NCBI GenBank assembly: GCA_948146395.1
Contig: OX411543.1
Span: 30,581,558 to 30,645,557, forward strand
DNA length: 64,000 nt
Origin: Fragum whitleyi
Taxonomy: Eukaryota > Mollusca > Bivalvia > Cardiida > Cardiidae
Direction: 5' to 3'
Shown here: positions 1 through 10,526 of the stretch, in pieces
Position numbering within the stretch: the first letter of the stretch is position 1
How the letters are laid out: each line of letters begins with the position of its first letter
Program-made: the position numbers and the translations under genes
The notes under the pieces: generated by a model
What the model was told of the DNA's origin: nothing
Databases searched by the model: none
The model's input: the letters and a program-made list of their open reading frames with translations, nothing else

Positions 1-40
1 GCAGCCATGACTGTTGATGTTGAAGAAATCACTGATAAAG
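1..40 (+). CDS. SPG11: Spatacsin exon (3' part, runs off window)
   Basis: Only frame 1 is open here. It reads AAMTVDVEEITDK plus one base and ends at a donor (G|GTAGAT). The phase of 1 fits the acceptor at 1681-1687. This segment is too short to identify alone; it is assigned by phase continuity with the next exon. Confidence 0.7.
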
Positions 41-3014
41 GTAGATAATTTTTCGATCAAGATTTATATAGTAAATGAATTTGCAATCTAAGATTAGCCT
101 AAATATCAAATACATGTATATACAAAAGAAAATTGTCAATTGCTGACAAAAACCTTATAACTACAGCTAGAATAACTAGCATGACATTTTGCTGCAAGTA
201 TGATTCATTTTCGGAATTTATGATATTCTTATGAAACTCTAGCAGTAACCAAGTTTTTGCTATAAATAAATACTTACCAAAGATTGTGTGATATTCTTTT
301 ATACCATTCTCTCGAGTCATTGCAAAATCACTGTGTTGATAAGAATATTTGTCATCATCATATTCATATATTTGTGACCCATCACGCAAAAAGGGACCAT
401 CTGGGAATTCTGAAAAATGAATTATTGAACAAGAGGGCCAGAATGTCCCTGAATCCCTCACCTGAAATTTATTGGTCCAGTGGAACGCATCCAAGTACTT
501 TTCTTGCAAAGTTTCATTCACATTTGCCTCATTGTTGAATAGGAAGTTTTATTCCAAGATTTTAAAGTGAAAATAGATGCTGCCTACCCATTCATTACTG
601 AGGAGGCTCAAAATAAGCCCCTCCCTGCCATGTCCATATTTATGGGCAAATCATTCTTTTGCGAATGATGTATGATAAGGGTCACCCAAAGAACATTCTG
701 GAAAAGTTTCTTGAAATTGGCCCAGTGGTTCAGGAGGAGATGTCGTTCAAGGATTTCAGGCTCAAAATAAGCTCCACCCTGCCACACCGATACTTACTGG
801 AGAATCAAAATTTTGTGAACAATTTTTGAAAAAGGTCACCAAAGGAACATTCTGGTAAAATTTCATTGAAATCAGCCCAGTGGTTCAGGGGGAGATGTCG
901 TTCAAAGGTTTCGGGCTCAAAATAAGCCCCGCCATGCCACGCCCATAATTATGGGCCAATCAAAATTTCGCGAACAATCTTTGAAAAGGGTAACCAAGGA
1001 AACATTCTGGTAAAGTTTTATTGAAATGGGCCCAGTGGTTCAGGAGGAGATGTCTTTCAAAGATTTCAAAGTGAAAAAATCCCACGCCCTGCCACACCCA
1101 TATTTATGGACCAATCAGAATTTAGCGAACAAATTTTAAAGAGGGTCACCCAAGGATCATTCTGGCAAAGTTTCATTGAAATTGGCATAGTGGTTCAGGA
1201 GAAGAAGAATTGTTTCTGAATTTTTGACGACGCACAACGGACGACAAACTCCGGGTGATCCTAATAGCTCCCCTTGAGCACGTTGTGCTCAGGTGAGCTA
1301 AAAAGAGATTTGATCCAGCATAGGTCAAGCATAAGTCACATTTGAAAAATTCTTTCACTGGAAGGTAGAATGATTATTCTAGATTCAGCAAATTAGTTGA
1401 TCACAAAATGTTTCGACTCAAGTCAGTCTGCACAGTCCACACAGTCTGACAAGGGTCGACACTTTACGCACAAACCAGATGGTCCCTTTTTGGGTGACGG
1501 GTCACATATATATGTATGTTTTGTACATACTCATCTTTTGAACACAAATCCTACAATTATTGACAGATTTGGATGAAATTCTTACAATGTTCCTTGCCAC
1601 CTGACCATGCACATATTTTCAGAGTTGGTGATATTCTGAGTAAGCAATTATTTGGGGGCTCGTATTCTGACTCTTGTTTTCCTTCAGTTTTGACCCTCCA
1701 GACAGAAGTGTTGATACTAGCCCATGACTGTTACACAGCGGCGTGTGATATGGAGGGAATCTCTAATATATTACGAGCAGCTAGGATACTTACAGCACAT
1801 TTAGAGGCTGCCTCAGAGTTTCAGCTCATGGTAGGCTTTATATTCTTGATTACATATTGACTACATTGCAATGTGATAAAGGGGTTGTTTTTATGAGCCT
1901 CCTTAGATGATATGCTGTAAGAAATAATATGATTTGGTAATATGATACTACCAGTTATGAAATTATCAAGTGATACTCTAAAAAACCTCATTAATTGACT
2001 GGAAAGTAAAAATCTTTACAATGCTGAAAAAAATACTGTTAAAAATGCATTAAAATCAAAGTTCTTGATGCATAAATTATGAGTCAGTATTTACAGTGAA
2101 AATACATGATTGATATTTAGACTATTCTGGTATAAAAAGGTAAATCAGGTGGTATAGACTAAGATCAGACTGCACATTTGTGCAGGCTGATCTTTGTCTA
2201 TAACTTCTGCCAAAGCACAAATATTCTGGGGGCAGCATGATAAGGGTTAAAGAATTAGTTCATATTTTTTTACTTTCTTTTCAGACAAGACTATTAACTG
2301 GTGTTGGACGTTACAATGAAATGATCTACATTTTTGACTCCTTAAAGCAGAATCACCAGTTTGAATTGTTATTAGGAAAAGGAATGGAAAAGGTAAAAGA
2401 ATGAAATATGTTTATGATTGAAAAATATATTTTCTTGAAACGTAGCTATAGACTCAAGCTCTAAAAACAGCTATTTGACTGGTGTTCTAATTTAAGAATG
2501 AGAAGTTGCTTAGTAAGAAATTATGATATGCTTGAAATGGAATAAATTATTATTCAATATGTTTATGGTACATAAGTAAACTAATGCTCTTGTGACCATT
2601 TAAAGGAGTTGATTATTAGACGGGTTGTTTAAAACCTTTTTGTTATGACAATTCAGAATCATTTGATTACCTGCTTTAATTGTTACATGATTTTAACAAT
2701 ATCCTATCTTTGAATTTGTCTAAACAAACAAACAAACAAACAAAATCATTCTTATATTTTTATGCCCCGGCATCGAGAGATCGGGGGCATATTGTTTTAC
2801 TCATGTCCGTCTGTCTGTCTGTCCGTCCGTCCATCTGTCCGAAAACTTAACCAAACTTAACCTTTGCCTTATCTTCAAGCCTATTCAAGATACAAGGCTC
2901 ATATTTGGCATGATGATAGATCTCAATGATCCGCATCTGCTGGTACCAAAGTCAAGGTCTTGTGACAAGGTCAAGGTCATCTGCCAAGGTCAAACTTTGA
3001 AAAAATTGCTGTTA

Positions 3015-3048
<34 letters not shown>

Positions 3049-6000
3049 GTTGGTAAATATACTGTAGATCTATGTTTTGTTTTGTAAAAACCTTCTTTGT
3101 GTCAAAATTTATGAGTCTTGGATATGAATTTTAAGATTTATAAAATCTGTTTTAAAAATCAACAATGTGAATTTCATAGGTCAGCATGAAACATTTGTTA
3201 CTGCCTATTAACATAGAGACTGTTACAACTATCTATAATATGACCTACGTCGCGGGAGTGAAATAAACCCGTTGAATATTTTTGATATTACACGGGTGTT
3301 ATTACACTAGTGGAATAACTATGCAAATGAACCCAGAGCAAAAAGCGACGCTATTTTGTAACCGCGTAAATTACGTCATAATGTATATATTGTGACGTCA
3401 GTTTTAAACGGCATTATACGTTTCGCGGAAAATTGAAATATCGAATTTCAAGAATTTCTACGATTTTGCGCAAAATCGGGTCAAATTATAAATAGAATAT
3501 AAAATTTGGGCTCATAAAATACAGAATTTATTAAACTCGTCATCTAAAACAGATAAAAACTCGGCGAAGCCTCGTTTTTATCTGTTTATATATGACTCGT
3601 TTAATAAATTCGGTATTCCACGACCACTCTTTCAATATCCTCTATTTCACACATACACTTCAATTGTTTTATTGCTATCTTTTTCAGGAGTCTAAATTAA
3701 AGACAGCGATTTTAGACTACTTGAAGAGATATCACCCTGGTGATAATGAGACCTACAGTATGGTGGCTTTAAAGTTTATGATGTATCGGGAGATTGCTCA
3801 GTTGTTACATGATAATGCAAACAAAATATTAGATACCTTTAAACGTAAACCATTAGGTAAGTAAATGACCGAATTAATCATAAAATGAGCCTGTGCATGA
3901 AATTTTCAACAATTTGATGTATATGAGGTACAGAGATTGATTAGCTTAGACAGCCACATAGTGCAACTAAAAGATTACCTGTCTTTAATAAAGATACTTT
4001 GAGTCCCTATCTCTCTGCAAAGTGCAGTGTGAAGACTTTGATCAAGCTGTGCAGATGCACAAAGTGATGTGAGTCTAAAAGTCATGCTTAAAATGAAATT
4101 GTAGGAAATGTGATCCAGCTTGATATCACAAATGGGACGAGCCTCATTTGTCCTCTGAAAATGAGCAAATGATAAGTAGTACCCTTAAGTTGGATGGGTA
4201 GCTAATGGGTCTGATAAAATGTTTTGGTTGTACAAGTGTGAGAAAGAATGAAAAGCCATGGGTAGGTGCACACATTGCTATGATATAACTGCAATATTGT
4301 AAAAGTGAAATTAAACCGAATGCAAACAATTACATTGATCACGCAGTTTTAACCCTATATATTGTGGCTAGTAATCCTGTTTTCTTATGTCTTTCCGTTT
4401 TTATGCCCCAGCTCAATAGATGGGGGGGGCCATTGTTTATCATATTCTACATGAGTATTACTTGTGACAAACCTTTTCTGTTGGTACCACTTTCAAGGCC
4501 AATTGTAAATGTTTACGTCATTTTTCAAGGTCAAATATGTTGAAAATTTCTGAAAATGGCAGTATCTGAGGTAATAGGTGTTTCACAAACACATCTTGTT
4601 GTTTCAGAAAATAACAGTGATACTCAGTCTTCACTGCAAAAGGCAGCCCAATATTACTCAGAGGCTGCGGAGAGTTTTATCAAAGACAGTTGTTTACGCC
4701 AGGCCCAGAGTTGTGTGAGGCGTGCCAGGCTAGTGGCTCTACAGCTAAAGAACCTGGCATCAAATCAACAATATATCAACCTCACAGTAAAAGGTGCCAA
4801 TGTACTGATAGCTGATCACCCAGTCTTCTCAGAGGTACATGGAATTGGTGGCTCAGCGTGAACAGTTGAAACTGTCTATAAACATATAGGCTGTTGAAAC
4901 TGTTTTGCGTTGAGCCAGACATATGATTATTATACATTTTCACTCTGGCTGTTTTTAGAGAAAAATTAAGGCATTGCTATAGCTTTGGTGTCATCATTGT
5001 TGTTGTTGTTGTTGTCATCATTATCATGCAAAAACTAAAATTTTGTGATATCTCTGGTATTACTGAAGGAATTCACTAGAAACTAAGCACACATGCTCAC
5101 CATCAGAAGAGCAAACTAAACTATCAAGGGGGATAACTCTAGATACTTTTTGTAGTGCGAAATAGTCTCCTTTTTCAACATACATTTTTCATTTCCATCC
5201 AGTACTGAATGGCCAAGCCTAGCACCCCTAGGAGGTGTTGTTGTATAATAAAACCTTTTGCATAGTAGTGAAATATCCTTTAGATATTACATTATTACAC
5301 TTGCATAACAATTTTGTAAATGCACTTGTGTTGTAATTTTCAAACAAACCTAGAGCATATAGAATTGTTCTTTTGTAATGGTGAAAATGATGCTATTGTG
5401 CATTAGATGACCTCATTTTGCAAAGATTTTGTAGTTTGCATGTTTCAGGGCCTTTAAGAATTCAGTAGCTTTATTACAAAACTTTTGATTTGTTTGTGGT
5501 AGAGCCTTCATGTTTATTTTACATTGCTATTGCTTGTAACAAGACTTTTTTAAAGGTGATTAATCAAGGCGAACGTCACTTTTTCAAGATTTAACATGAT
5601 TAAACATGCAGAAAATTTAAACTCCACTTTGAATTTAGGTTTGCTGTAGATTACAGAATTTAGTTTAGGTATGCTGTTGATTACAAAGTTGAATTTAGTT
5701 TTGCTGTTGATTACCATATTGTATCAAAGTACTGTTTCTGAAACTGGCAGTGGTAGGGGCATTGGTGTTTAACATACACATCTTGTTCTTTCAGGCATAC
5801 ATTATAAGTGAGGCCTATCAGCAGAAGGAGTCCTGGGCCATGGCTCTGTGTAATAATGTCATCATACGGGGAGATATGAAATATCTACAGGAATTTAGAT
5901 CACATATACGTATAACACCACAGTTAGTAGAGGATGCTGTTGAAAAGTATGAGTACTTGAACCCTTTTCCTGACAAATCCTATATTTTACCCCTTTGATT

Positions 6001-6833
6001 ATTTACTTTTGAGAAGTCTTAGGAAAAGGAAGAAATTGCTTTTTATTAGCAATTTCTTATTTTCCCACAACATTTTCTACCATGATTGTATTATTTCAAA
6101 TTGCTCCTGCTTTTCATTGTTGACTGCAATTTCTTTCAATATGGCACAGGCTAAAATTTTCAAAAAAAATATGAAAGGGATAAGTATTCTTAAACAAGTT
6201 CCAACCAAGTTTTAGACTATCCTTGATATAAATATTGCATGTGATAATACAAAAAATTACATGTACTGTATCAAGATTAGTGAAATTTTAATCAAAAGGC
6301 AAAAAAATGTTCAATGAAAAGAAACACTTTGGCTACCGTATTTTAAAAAGCATTCAAAAATCTATATCAGGGTAGTGTGAAAAGAGGTGCGTTTTTTAGG
6401 ATTTAGAATTTTAAGATTTCTTAAGATTTTTAGTCGGGATATCTCGGGTTGCGTCGTAGAATGTCAACTGAATCGCGCGAGATTATTCCATTTAAAATCT
6501 TAAGATATCTTAAAAATCTTTATCTAAAAAACGCACCTCAGATTGAATGCTTTCTCTTCATTTATGGAGAATAAGTAATAGGATTATGATTTGATCTATT
6601 TATTACAAGTTGTTCAGGATTTATGATACTTTTCTTTCAGATACCAGCAAAGTCCCAATAAATCACCCCAGTCTACCAACAATGTGAAGAAACTATTACA
6701 ATATTGTAAAGATGTGAAGCTTCACTATAGATTAGCCAAAAGTTTAGGACTAAAGGATGTTGTAACTGGTTTAGAAAAAGGCGAGGCAAAAAGTTATATT
6801 ATGGACTTTGCAACTGGTTTACCATCTTCCTGA
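1..6833 (+). CDS. SPG11: Spatacsin (SPG11), C-terminal seven coding exons, 5'-truncated by window edge
   Basis: Spatacsin works with spastizin and AP-5 in lysosome and autophagosome recycling; it is the SPG11 hereditary spastic paraplegia protein. The join is 1-40, 1688-1830, 2285-2392, 3688-3856, 4608-4834, 5795-5946, 6641-6833. All introns are GT-AG and all phases agree (1,0,0,1,0,2). This gives 343 residues and then a TGA. The reading shows the hallmarks of the spatacsin C-terminus in order: an LILAHDCYTAACDMEGI block, LLTGVGRYNEMIYIFD, LKTAILDYLKRYHPGD, KDSCLRQAQSC, a segment around VIIRGDMKYLQEF, and a C-terminal NNVKKLLQYCKDV...HYRLA helix. Each parallels the vertebrate protein (for example LLTGIGRYNEMTYIFD and KDSCVRQAQHC). 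The introns are heavily invaded by MITEs and Helitron-like fragments. A possible AATAAA lies at 7298-7303. The family call is firm; exon borders are predicted from sequence alone. Confidence 0.93.
374..1505. repeat. M3 MITE split by a nested element
   Basis: GTGACCCATCACGCAAAAAG at 374 and the inverse GGTGACGGGTCAC ending at 1505 are the two termini. The intact relatives at 31501 and 54447 show the continuous sequence. Here the left part stops near 429 and the right part resumes near 1302 (GATTTGATCCAGC). Confidence 0.7.
430..1301 (-). mobile_element. Helentron/pearl-like nonautonomous element with about 4.5 core repeats
   Basis: On the minus strand it starts with the palindrome around TGAGCACAACGTGCTCAAGG, then GTCGTCCGTTGTGCGTCG. 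Core units of about 155 bp follow, marked by GTGGTTCAGGAGGAGATGTC at about 727, 882, 1036 and 1191. It ends with a hairpin (AGGGACATTCTGGCCCT) and CTTGTT. This matches bivalve pearl/Helentron-like elements. Confidence 0.65.
1688..1830 (+). CDS. SPG11: Spatacsin exon
   Basis: The exon follows a TTTTCCTTCAG acceptor and ends CTCATG|GTAGGC. Its translation carries the VLILAHDCYTAACDMEGI block of spatacsin followed by LRAARILTAHLEAASEFQLM. Two upstream AGs, at 1565-1566 and 1621-1622, would give stops or a broken phase after the preceding exon, so the 1687 acceptor is preferred. Confidence 0.88.
2285..2392 (+). CDS. SPG11: Spatacsin exon
   Basis: Thirty-six codons, phase 0 on both sides, between TTTTCAG and GTAAAAG. 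It encodes TRLLTGVGRYNEMIYIFDSL followed by KQNHQFELLLGKGMEK, one of the most conserved spatacsin segments. Confidence 0.93.
2721..2744. repeat. (AAAC)n microsatellite
   Basis: Six AAAC units in a spatacsin intron. Confidence 0.9.
2758..3052 (+). mobile_element. Short Helitron-like element, no core array
   Basis: It has a 5' palindrome (ATGCCCCGGCATCGAGAGAT with CGGGGGCAT), a GTCTGTCTGTCCGTCCGTCC microsatellite, and a 3' hairpin GTGTTTCACAAACAC followed by ATCTTGTT. It lies in the spatacsin intron between the exons ending 2392 and starting 3688. Confidence 0.65.
3525..3620. repeat. Palindromic MITE end in spatacsin intron
   Basis: ACAGATAAAAACTCGGCGAA pairs with CCTCGTTTTTATCTGT, and flanking GAATTTATTAAACTCGTCAT pairs with a diverged ATGACTCGTTTAATAAATTC, forming a long hairpin 68 bp before the next exon. 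Confidence 0.65.
3688..3856 (+). CDS. SPG11: Spatacsin exon
   Basis: 169 nt, entering in phase 0 and leaving in phase 1, between TTTTTCAG and GTAAGT. It encodes ESKLKTAILDYLKRYHPGDN and then an amphipathic helix containing MVALKFMMYREIAQLLHDNA, as expected for the spatacsin C-terminal helical repeats. Confidence 0.93.
3884..4130. repeat. M2 MITE (TGAGCCTGTGCGTGA family), diverged
   Basis: Starts AAAATGAGCCTGTGCATGAA 28 bp after the exon end at 3856 and includes the AAGCTGTGCAGATGCACAAA core seen in the other copies. Confidence 0.6.
4398..4600 (+). mobile_element. Internally deleted copy of the 2758 element, abutting a splice acceptor
   Basis: Same ATGCCCC palindrome start and same 3' end GTGTTTCACAAACACATCTTGTT, but the TCCG microsatellite and part of the middle are gone. 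Its last bases lead straight into GTTTCAG and the exon at 4608. Confidence 0.7.
4608..4834 (+). CDS. SPG11: Spatacsin exon
   Basis: 227 nt between the acceptor GTTTCAG and donor GTACAT. It encodes YYSEAAESFIKDSCLRQAQS and then RRARLVALQLKNL, matching the vertebrate AAESYAKDSCVRQAQ region. The acceptor AG lies 7 bp after the terminal CTTGTT of a Helitron-like fragment. An H1 palindrome starts about 16 bp after the donor. Confidence 0.92.
4850..4921. repeat. H1 palindromic MITE
   Basis: TGGCTCAGCGTGAACAGTTG and its imperfect inverse around CTGTTTTGCGTTGAGCCA flank a CTATAAACATATAG centre. It sits about 16 bp past the donor of the exon ending 4834. Confidence 0.75.
5725..5788 (+). mobile_element. 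3' remnant of the same Helitron-like family, abutting a splice acceptor
   Basis: GGGGCATTGGTGTTTAACAT and ACACATCTTGTT match the 3' ends at 3040 and 4590. CTTTCAG and the exon at 5795 follow directly. Confidence 0.6.
5795..5946 (+). CDS. SPG11: Spatacsin exon
   Basis: 152 nt between CTTTCAG and GTATGA, leaving in phase 2. It encodes AYIISEAYQQKESWAMALC, NNVIIRGDMKYLQEFRSHI and TPQLVEDAVEK. It parallels the vertebrate IVAEAYDF...YQQVILKGDFNYLEEF segment. As in the exon before, a Helitron-like terminus abuts the acceptor. Confidence 0.92.
6024..6065. repeat. Hairpin of the M4 type in spatacsin intron
   Basis: AAGAAATTGCTTTTTATTAG and CAATTTCTTATTTT form a stem like the one in the 18.6 kb and 59.5 kb M4 copies. 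Confidence 0.55.
6384..6539. repeat. MITE with 18-19 bp terminal inverted repeats
   Basis: GAGGTGCGTTTTTTAGGAT on the left and ATCTAAAAAACGCACCTC on the right, with a further internal AAGATTTCTTAAGATTTT / AAAATCTTAAGATATCTT inversion. Last spatacsin intron. Confidence 0.8.
6641..6833 (+). CDS. SPG11: Spatacsin terminal coding exon and stop
   Basis: It follows TTTTCTTTCAG. The phase-2 join completes a Lys codon and then reads YQQSPNKSPQ, NNVKKLLQYCKDVKLHYRLA and KSLGLKDVVTGLEKGEAK, ending LPSS and TGA at 6831-6833. Vertebrate spatacsin ends with an equivalent LLTYCEDVYLYYKLA helix. Thirteen bases after the stop the 3' UTR enters an M2 repeat. Confidence 0.92.
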
Positions 6834-6845
6834 TAAGCCGATTAC

Positions 6846-7092
6846 AAAATGAGCCTATGCGTGACATTTCCAACAATTTGAAACATTTGTGAGGTGCAAA
6901 CATTGAGTAGTGTCGACAGCCACATACTGTAATTATAGAGTTACCTGATGGTCGAATGATACTTTGAGACCTTATCTTTCTTCTAAACACATAGTGAAGA
7001 CCTTGGTCAGACTGTGCGGATGCACAGGCTGATCAGAGTCTTTGCTTTGCGCATATTTGAAATTGTTTGAAATCTCACGCACAGGCTCAAAT
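6846..7092. repeat. M2 MITE in the spatacsin 3' UTR
   Basis: Ends AAAATGAGCCTATGCGTGAC and TCTCACGCACAGGCTCAA are inverted. Core CAGACTGTGCGGATGCACAG. It begins 13 bp after the stop codon, so it may be transcribed. Confidence 0.75.
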
Positions 7093-7439
7093 AATAGACT
7101 TGTCTGAACTGAGAGAGAACTTGTTAAAATTTAGGGATCATTGCGATTGTAAGTGCCTATAAATATATGGGCGTTTACAATAGTTTTGCACAGACCCCTC
7201 AAAATATAAAGGTGCTTTAGAAATTGAATGACAAATAACAATGTGCTATCTGCGATAAATATTAAATGGTAAAGAATTATGTTATACATGTACCATTAAT
7301 AAACCTTTTCTAGATTTACTAATAGCACAAATTGCTTTCTTTACATTTAAATGTACAGGCATATACTAAAAAAACTTGTGTAGATTTTGCAGGCTCTTTT
7401 TTTTTAAGTTAGATCCTCGATGGCTGCACTCATCCTTTC

Positions 7440-7632
7440 TGACACTTCGTCTTCCACCAGTGGGTTGATAATCAAAGACCTATGTGTGATAGAAGCTAGA
7501 GGCTAGGAAAGGGTTTAATGGTATAACATTTACTGGTGTAGAGTATGCCAGGAATCCATTGTAAAGTGCTCCAGCCACCTCCATATGACTGCAAAATTGT
7601 TAAAAGTGGTGTAAAACCTCATTCAAACAAAC
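7440..7632 (+). repeat. SINE-like element (bivalve type tail)
   Basis: GCTAGAGGCTAGGAAAGG, GCTCCAGCCACCTCCATATG and AAAAGTGGTGTAAAACCTCA ending in an AAACAAACAAA tail. The same modules recur at 53560, 57426 and, inverted, at 16270. Confidence 0.6.
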
Positions 7633-7992
7633 AAAAATTATTGTGTTTAAAACTATTAAAATGTTACAAATTGAAATATTTTATAGACTCATAATGTTGA
7701 AATTAATTGTTCTATCAATGTTATTAAAAAAAATAATGAAATGATGAATTTCTCTGTCTTTTTTTCTCTTTTTTGTCGAATTGTACAAGTTGGATAAAAA
7801 AAAACTAATTTGAGAACGGATTTTAAAGTTGCATTGGCCCCTTTTGTGTTTTAGGGAATAAAACTTCTCATGTAGTAAAAAAAAGTTTGATTTTTCAGAT
7901 ATATCAAGGGGTCAGAGCAGAACTGTAGTAAGTGGCAAACATTCACTTGTCAGTAGATTTTCAATTGAGTTATGCCCATTTATCGCCGTACA

Positions 7993-8876
7993 TTTTTAGC
8001 TCCACTGGCTGAAAGCCACTGGGGCTATTGTCATGGCGTTGTGTCCGTCGTGCGTCCGTCCGTCCGTCCGTCCGTGCGTGCGTGGGTCCGTAAACTTTTT
8101 CTTTAAAAATCTTCTCCTCAGAAACTGCTGGATGAATTTCAACCAAACTTCACAGGAATAATCCTTGGGTGACCCTCTTTCAAAGTTGTTCAAGAAATTT
8201 TGATCCAATGAAAAACATGGATTTAATGGGCGTGGCTAATTTCCAAATATGGTAAAAAGTGACTTTTCTCAGATTCTAATTGATGGATACCAACCAAATT
8301 TTACATGAATAATCCTTGGGTGACCCTTAATCAGTCTACCAAAAATCATTGTGATCAGATGATAAATGTGCATTTTATGGGCGGAGGTCATTTCTCTATA
8401 TGTTATATAGTGGAAAATTTGAAAATCATTTTCTCAGAATGTAATTGATGGATATCAGCCAAATTTTTCTGGAATGATCCTTGGGTGACCCTTAATCAGT
8501 GTACCAAAAATTATTTTGATTGGATGAAAAATATGCATTTTATGGGCGGAGGTCATTTCTCTATATGTTATATGGTGGAAACTTTGAAAATCATTTTCTC
8601 AGAATATAATTGACTGATATCAACCAAATTTCACTGGAATGATCCTTGACTTGAGTGAAGATTTATCAGTCTGCCAAAAGTTATTGTGATCGGATGAAAA
8701 ATATGTATTTTATGGGCGGAGGTCATTTTTCTATATGTTATATAGTGGCATTTTTGAAAATCATTTCAACATCAGTAGAACCCAAAATATCTTAAAATCT
8801 AGTCAAACCTTAGATATGCTTTTTCAAGAATTTCAAGCCTGTGGAGCGACTCAAGCCATTCATGGCTTTCTAGTTT
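7993..8876 (+). mobile_element. Helitron-like nonautonomous element, copy 1
   Basis: 5' palindrome CCACTGGCTGAAAGCCACTG, a CCGTCCGTCCGTCCG microsatellite, then core units of about 135 bp marked by TGGGCGGAGGTCATTTCTCT, and a 3' hairpin AAGCCATTCATGGCTTT followed by CTAGT. Hairpin plus CTAG-T fits the Helitron CTRR-T end. No transposase is present. Confidence 0.7.
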
Positions 8877-9194
8877 GCATCATCTTTCACCTGCAGCCGA
8901 AAGTTGGCGCCGGTAGGCGTTGCTCTTGTTTAATTCATCAGACGGTGAAAAATAGAATGTGACTTTAGCATTAAGGTAATTACTATTTGATATTTGAGAT
9001 GCATGTATATGTTTAATAGGAAGTTTCAATCGCCAATTACTGTTTCTGATTAACAAGGAATCTATAGCGCACGTTTTGCGCTTACCATGTTTCAAATTGT
9101 CAAAGGGCAGCTTGATCTTTAATCAGAAAAGCGATTCAGAGCCAAGTGACTTTATATGCTAGGACTGTGTAAGGACCTTTCTGATGACAACTAA

Positions 9195-9358
9195 CTTAAG
9201 GCAGTGGTCCCGTATTACTTCCGAAGCGTTTCGGAAGTCATGAAATTTAACAGAGTTAACTGAGGTTTCCAAATGATTTCATTAGGAAACCTCGGTTGAC
9301 ATTGTGAAATATCATGATTTGCGAAATGTTGCGGAACTGTTACGGGTCCACTACTTTC
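9195..9358. repeat. M1 MITE
   Basis: Outer ends CTTAAGGCAGTGGTCCCGTA and GTTACGGGTCCACTACTTT are inverted. An inner GGTTTCCAAATGATTTCATT / AGGAAACC forms a second palindrome at the centre. Confidence 0.8.
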
Positions 9359-9697
9359 ACACTTCATTGTTTTCATATTGAGAGGGTTCGATGTAAGAGC
9401 TATCTGGAATATTAAATAACTATACAACGGTTTTTTGCATCAATTAACTTTCCCGGAAAAACAATTAAGGCCCGTGTTAGCAATGAGAGGTCGGTTAATT
9501 ACAGGTTTAAATTAAGAAAGATGAAAGATAAAAAATATGTTGTTATTTTAAACATTTCAATGCAAAAATCACAATTGGATCTCATCATACTTCAACCTTA
9601 TTATTTTGGTTAACGTAATCATAGATGATTTTTGGATGTTTATTAAACTAATTTTAGCTAAAATTTACCCTACAAAGCACAATACATATAGTTCAAT

Positions 9698-9763
9698 AGA
9701 CTGATACTACTTTCGACTCATGTATTAAGGCTTTTATGAAAGTCGATAGTGGAACCAGTCTAA
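9698..9763. repeat. Small palindrome
   Basis: TAGACTGATACTACTTTCGA with its imperfect inverse CGATAGTGGAACCAGTCTA. It resembles the palindrome at 50221. Confidence 0.55.
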
Positions 9764-10307
9764 TAGTTCAATTGTTTCTCACAATTTGCTCCACCCACTG
9801 AATGCTGCTGAAAATGAACAAAATAGACCAACCAGTCAATTGTAAATATGATCAACATCCTTCTCTCTCAACTCCTTCTTGTCGGCCAATTTCGGTTAAT
9901 GTCTTAAATGTCGTAGCTACAACTTATTCAAAAATTCGTTCTAAAATTCACCATTACAGTAGAAGTTTGAATTACATAGTAATTGTCGCAATACTTGCTA
10001 AAATTATCACTGTATATTAACGGTATTTTATACCCATTTATCGACGTTCACATATTCCGCTGTTTTTGTCAGCATGAACCTCGCTAGTTTATCACAATTC
10101 TTTAATTTCATTAGTTATTGTCCTATTTGCTAAACCTGTCATGGTTTGTAAAAATATTTTTGACCATTTCTAGATGTCCTCACAGCCCACAGTGCTCGAT
10201 CTGGGAGAGATATGATAATTTTTTTTGTAAGTCTTTTAGAATTTTCTATAAATGGCGAAATATTGAATCGACACTATGGTCAAATTATCGTCGTTGGAAT
10301 TCCAAGA

Positions 10308-10347
10308 CCTCGTAACTACAGCTTTAATCAAGCTGTAGTTACGAGGT
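10308..10347. repeat. H2 hairpin (CCTCGTAACTACAGCTT family)
   Basis: ACCTCGTAACTACAGCTT pairs with AAGCTGTAGTTACGAGGT around a short loop. It lies about 180 bp downstream of the deiodinase A stop, in the probable 3' UTR. Confidence 0.85.
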
Positions 10348-10408
10348 TTAAGATTTATATCGCCGTGATATTGAATTTTGTTAAAGATAGAATTTTTACC
10401 ATCATACG

Positions 10409-10492
10409 ATATCGATGGCTTAGCGCGAAACAGATGTAACTCCCTATATGTTTATAGGGAGTTACAACTGTTTCGCGCACAGCCATTGATAT
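10409..10492. repeat. H1 palindromic MITE in deiodinase A 3' flank
   Basis: ATATCGATGGCTTAGCGCGA to TCGCGCACAGCCATTGATAT, nearly perfect, with CTCCCTATA / TATAGGGAG at the apex. It starts 35 bp after the stop codon at 10527. Confidence 0.85.
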
Positions 10493-10526
10493 AATCTTAC
10501 TTGGTACGATTTCGGCATTTTCTTTA

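Larger units (their letters stand above)
6834..10526. other. Intergenic between spatacsin and deiodinase A
   Basis: The genes converge here (plus against minus). The stretch holds an M2 copy, a SINE-like tail, a Helitron-like element, an M1 MITE and small palindromes, listed separately. The rest is AT-rich with no supported gene. Confidence 0.7.

Noticed and set aside
99..521. 140-codon open frame, minus strand, in spatacsin intron
   Set aside because: Low-complexity intron plus M3 and Helentron ends; no domain recognised and opposite strand to the gene.
2393..5794. Spatacsin introns as true introners (introns created by the elements)
   Set aside because: The elements fill only part of each intron and do not reach the donor sites; only the acceptor-side proximity is supported.
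10080..10150. ATGA...TGAT pair on the minus strand as a SECIS for deiodinase A
   Set aside because: The helix between the two elements has only a few pairs and wobbles; not convincing without a covariance search.
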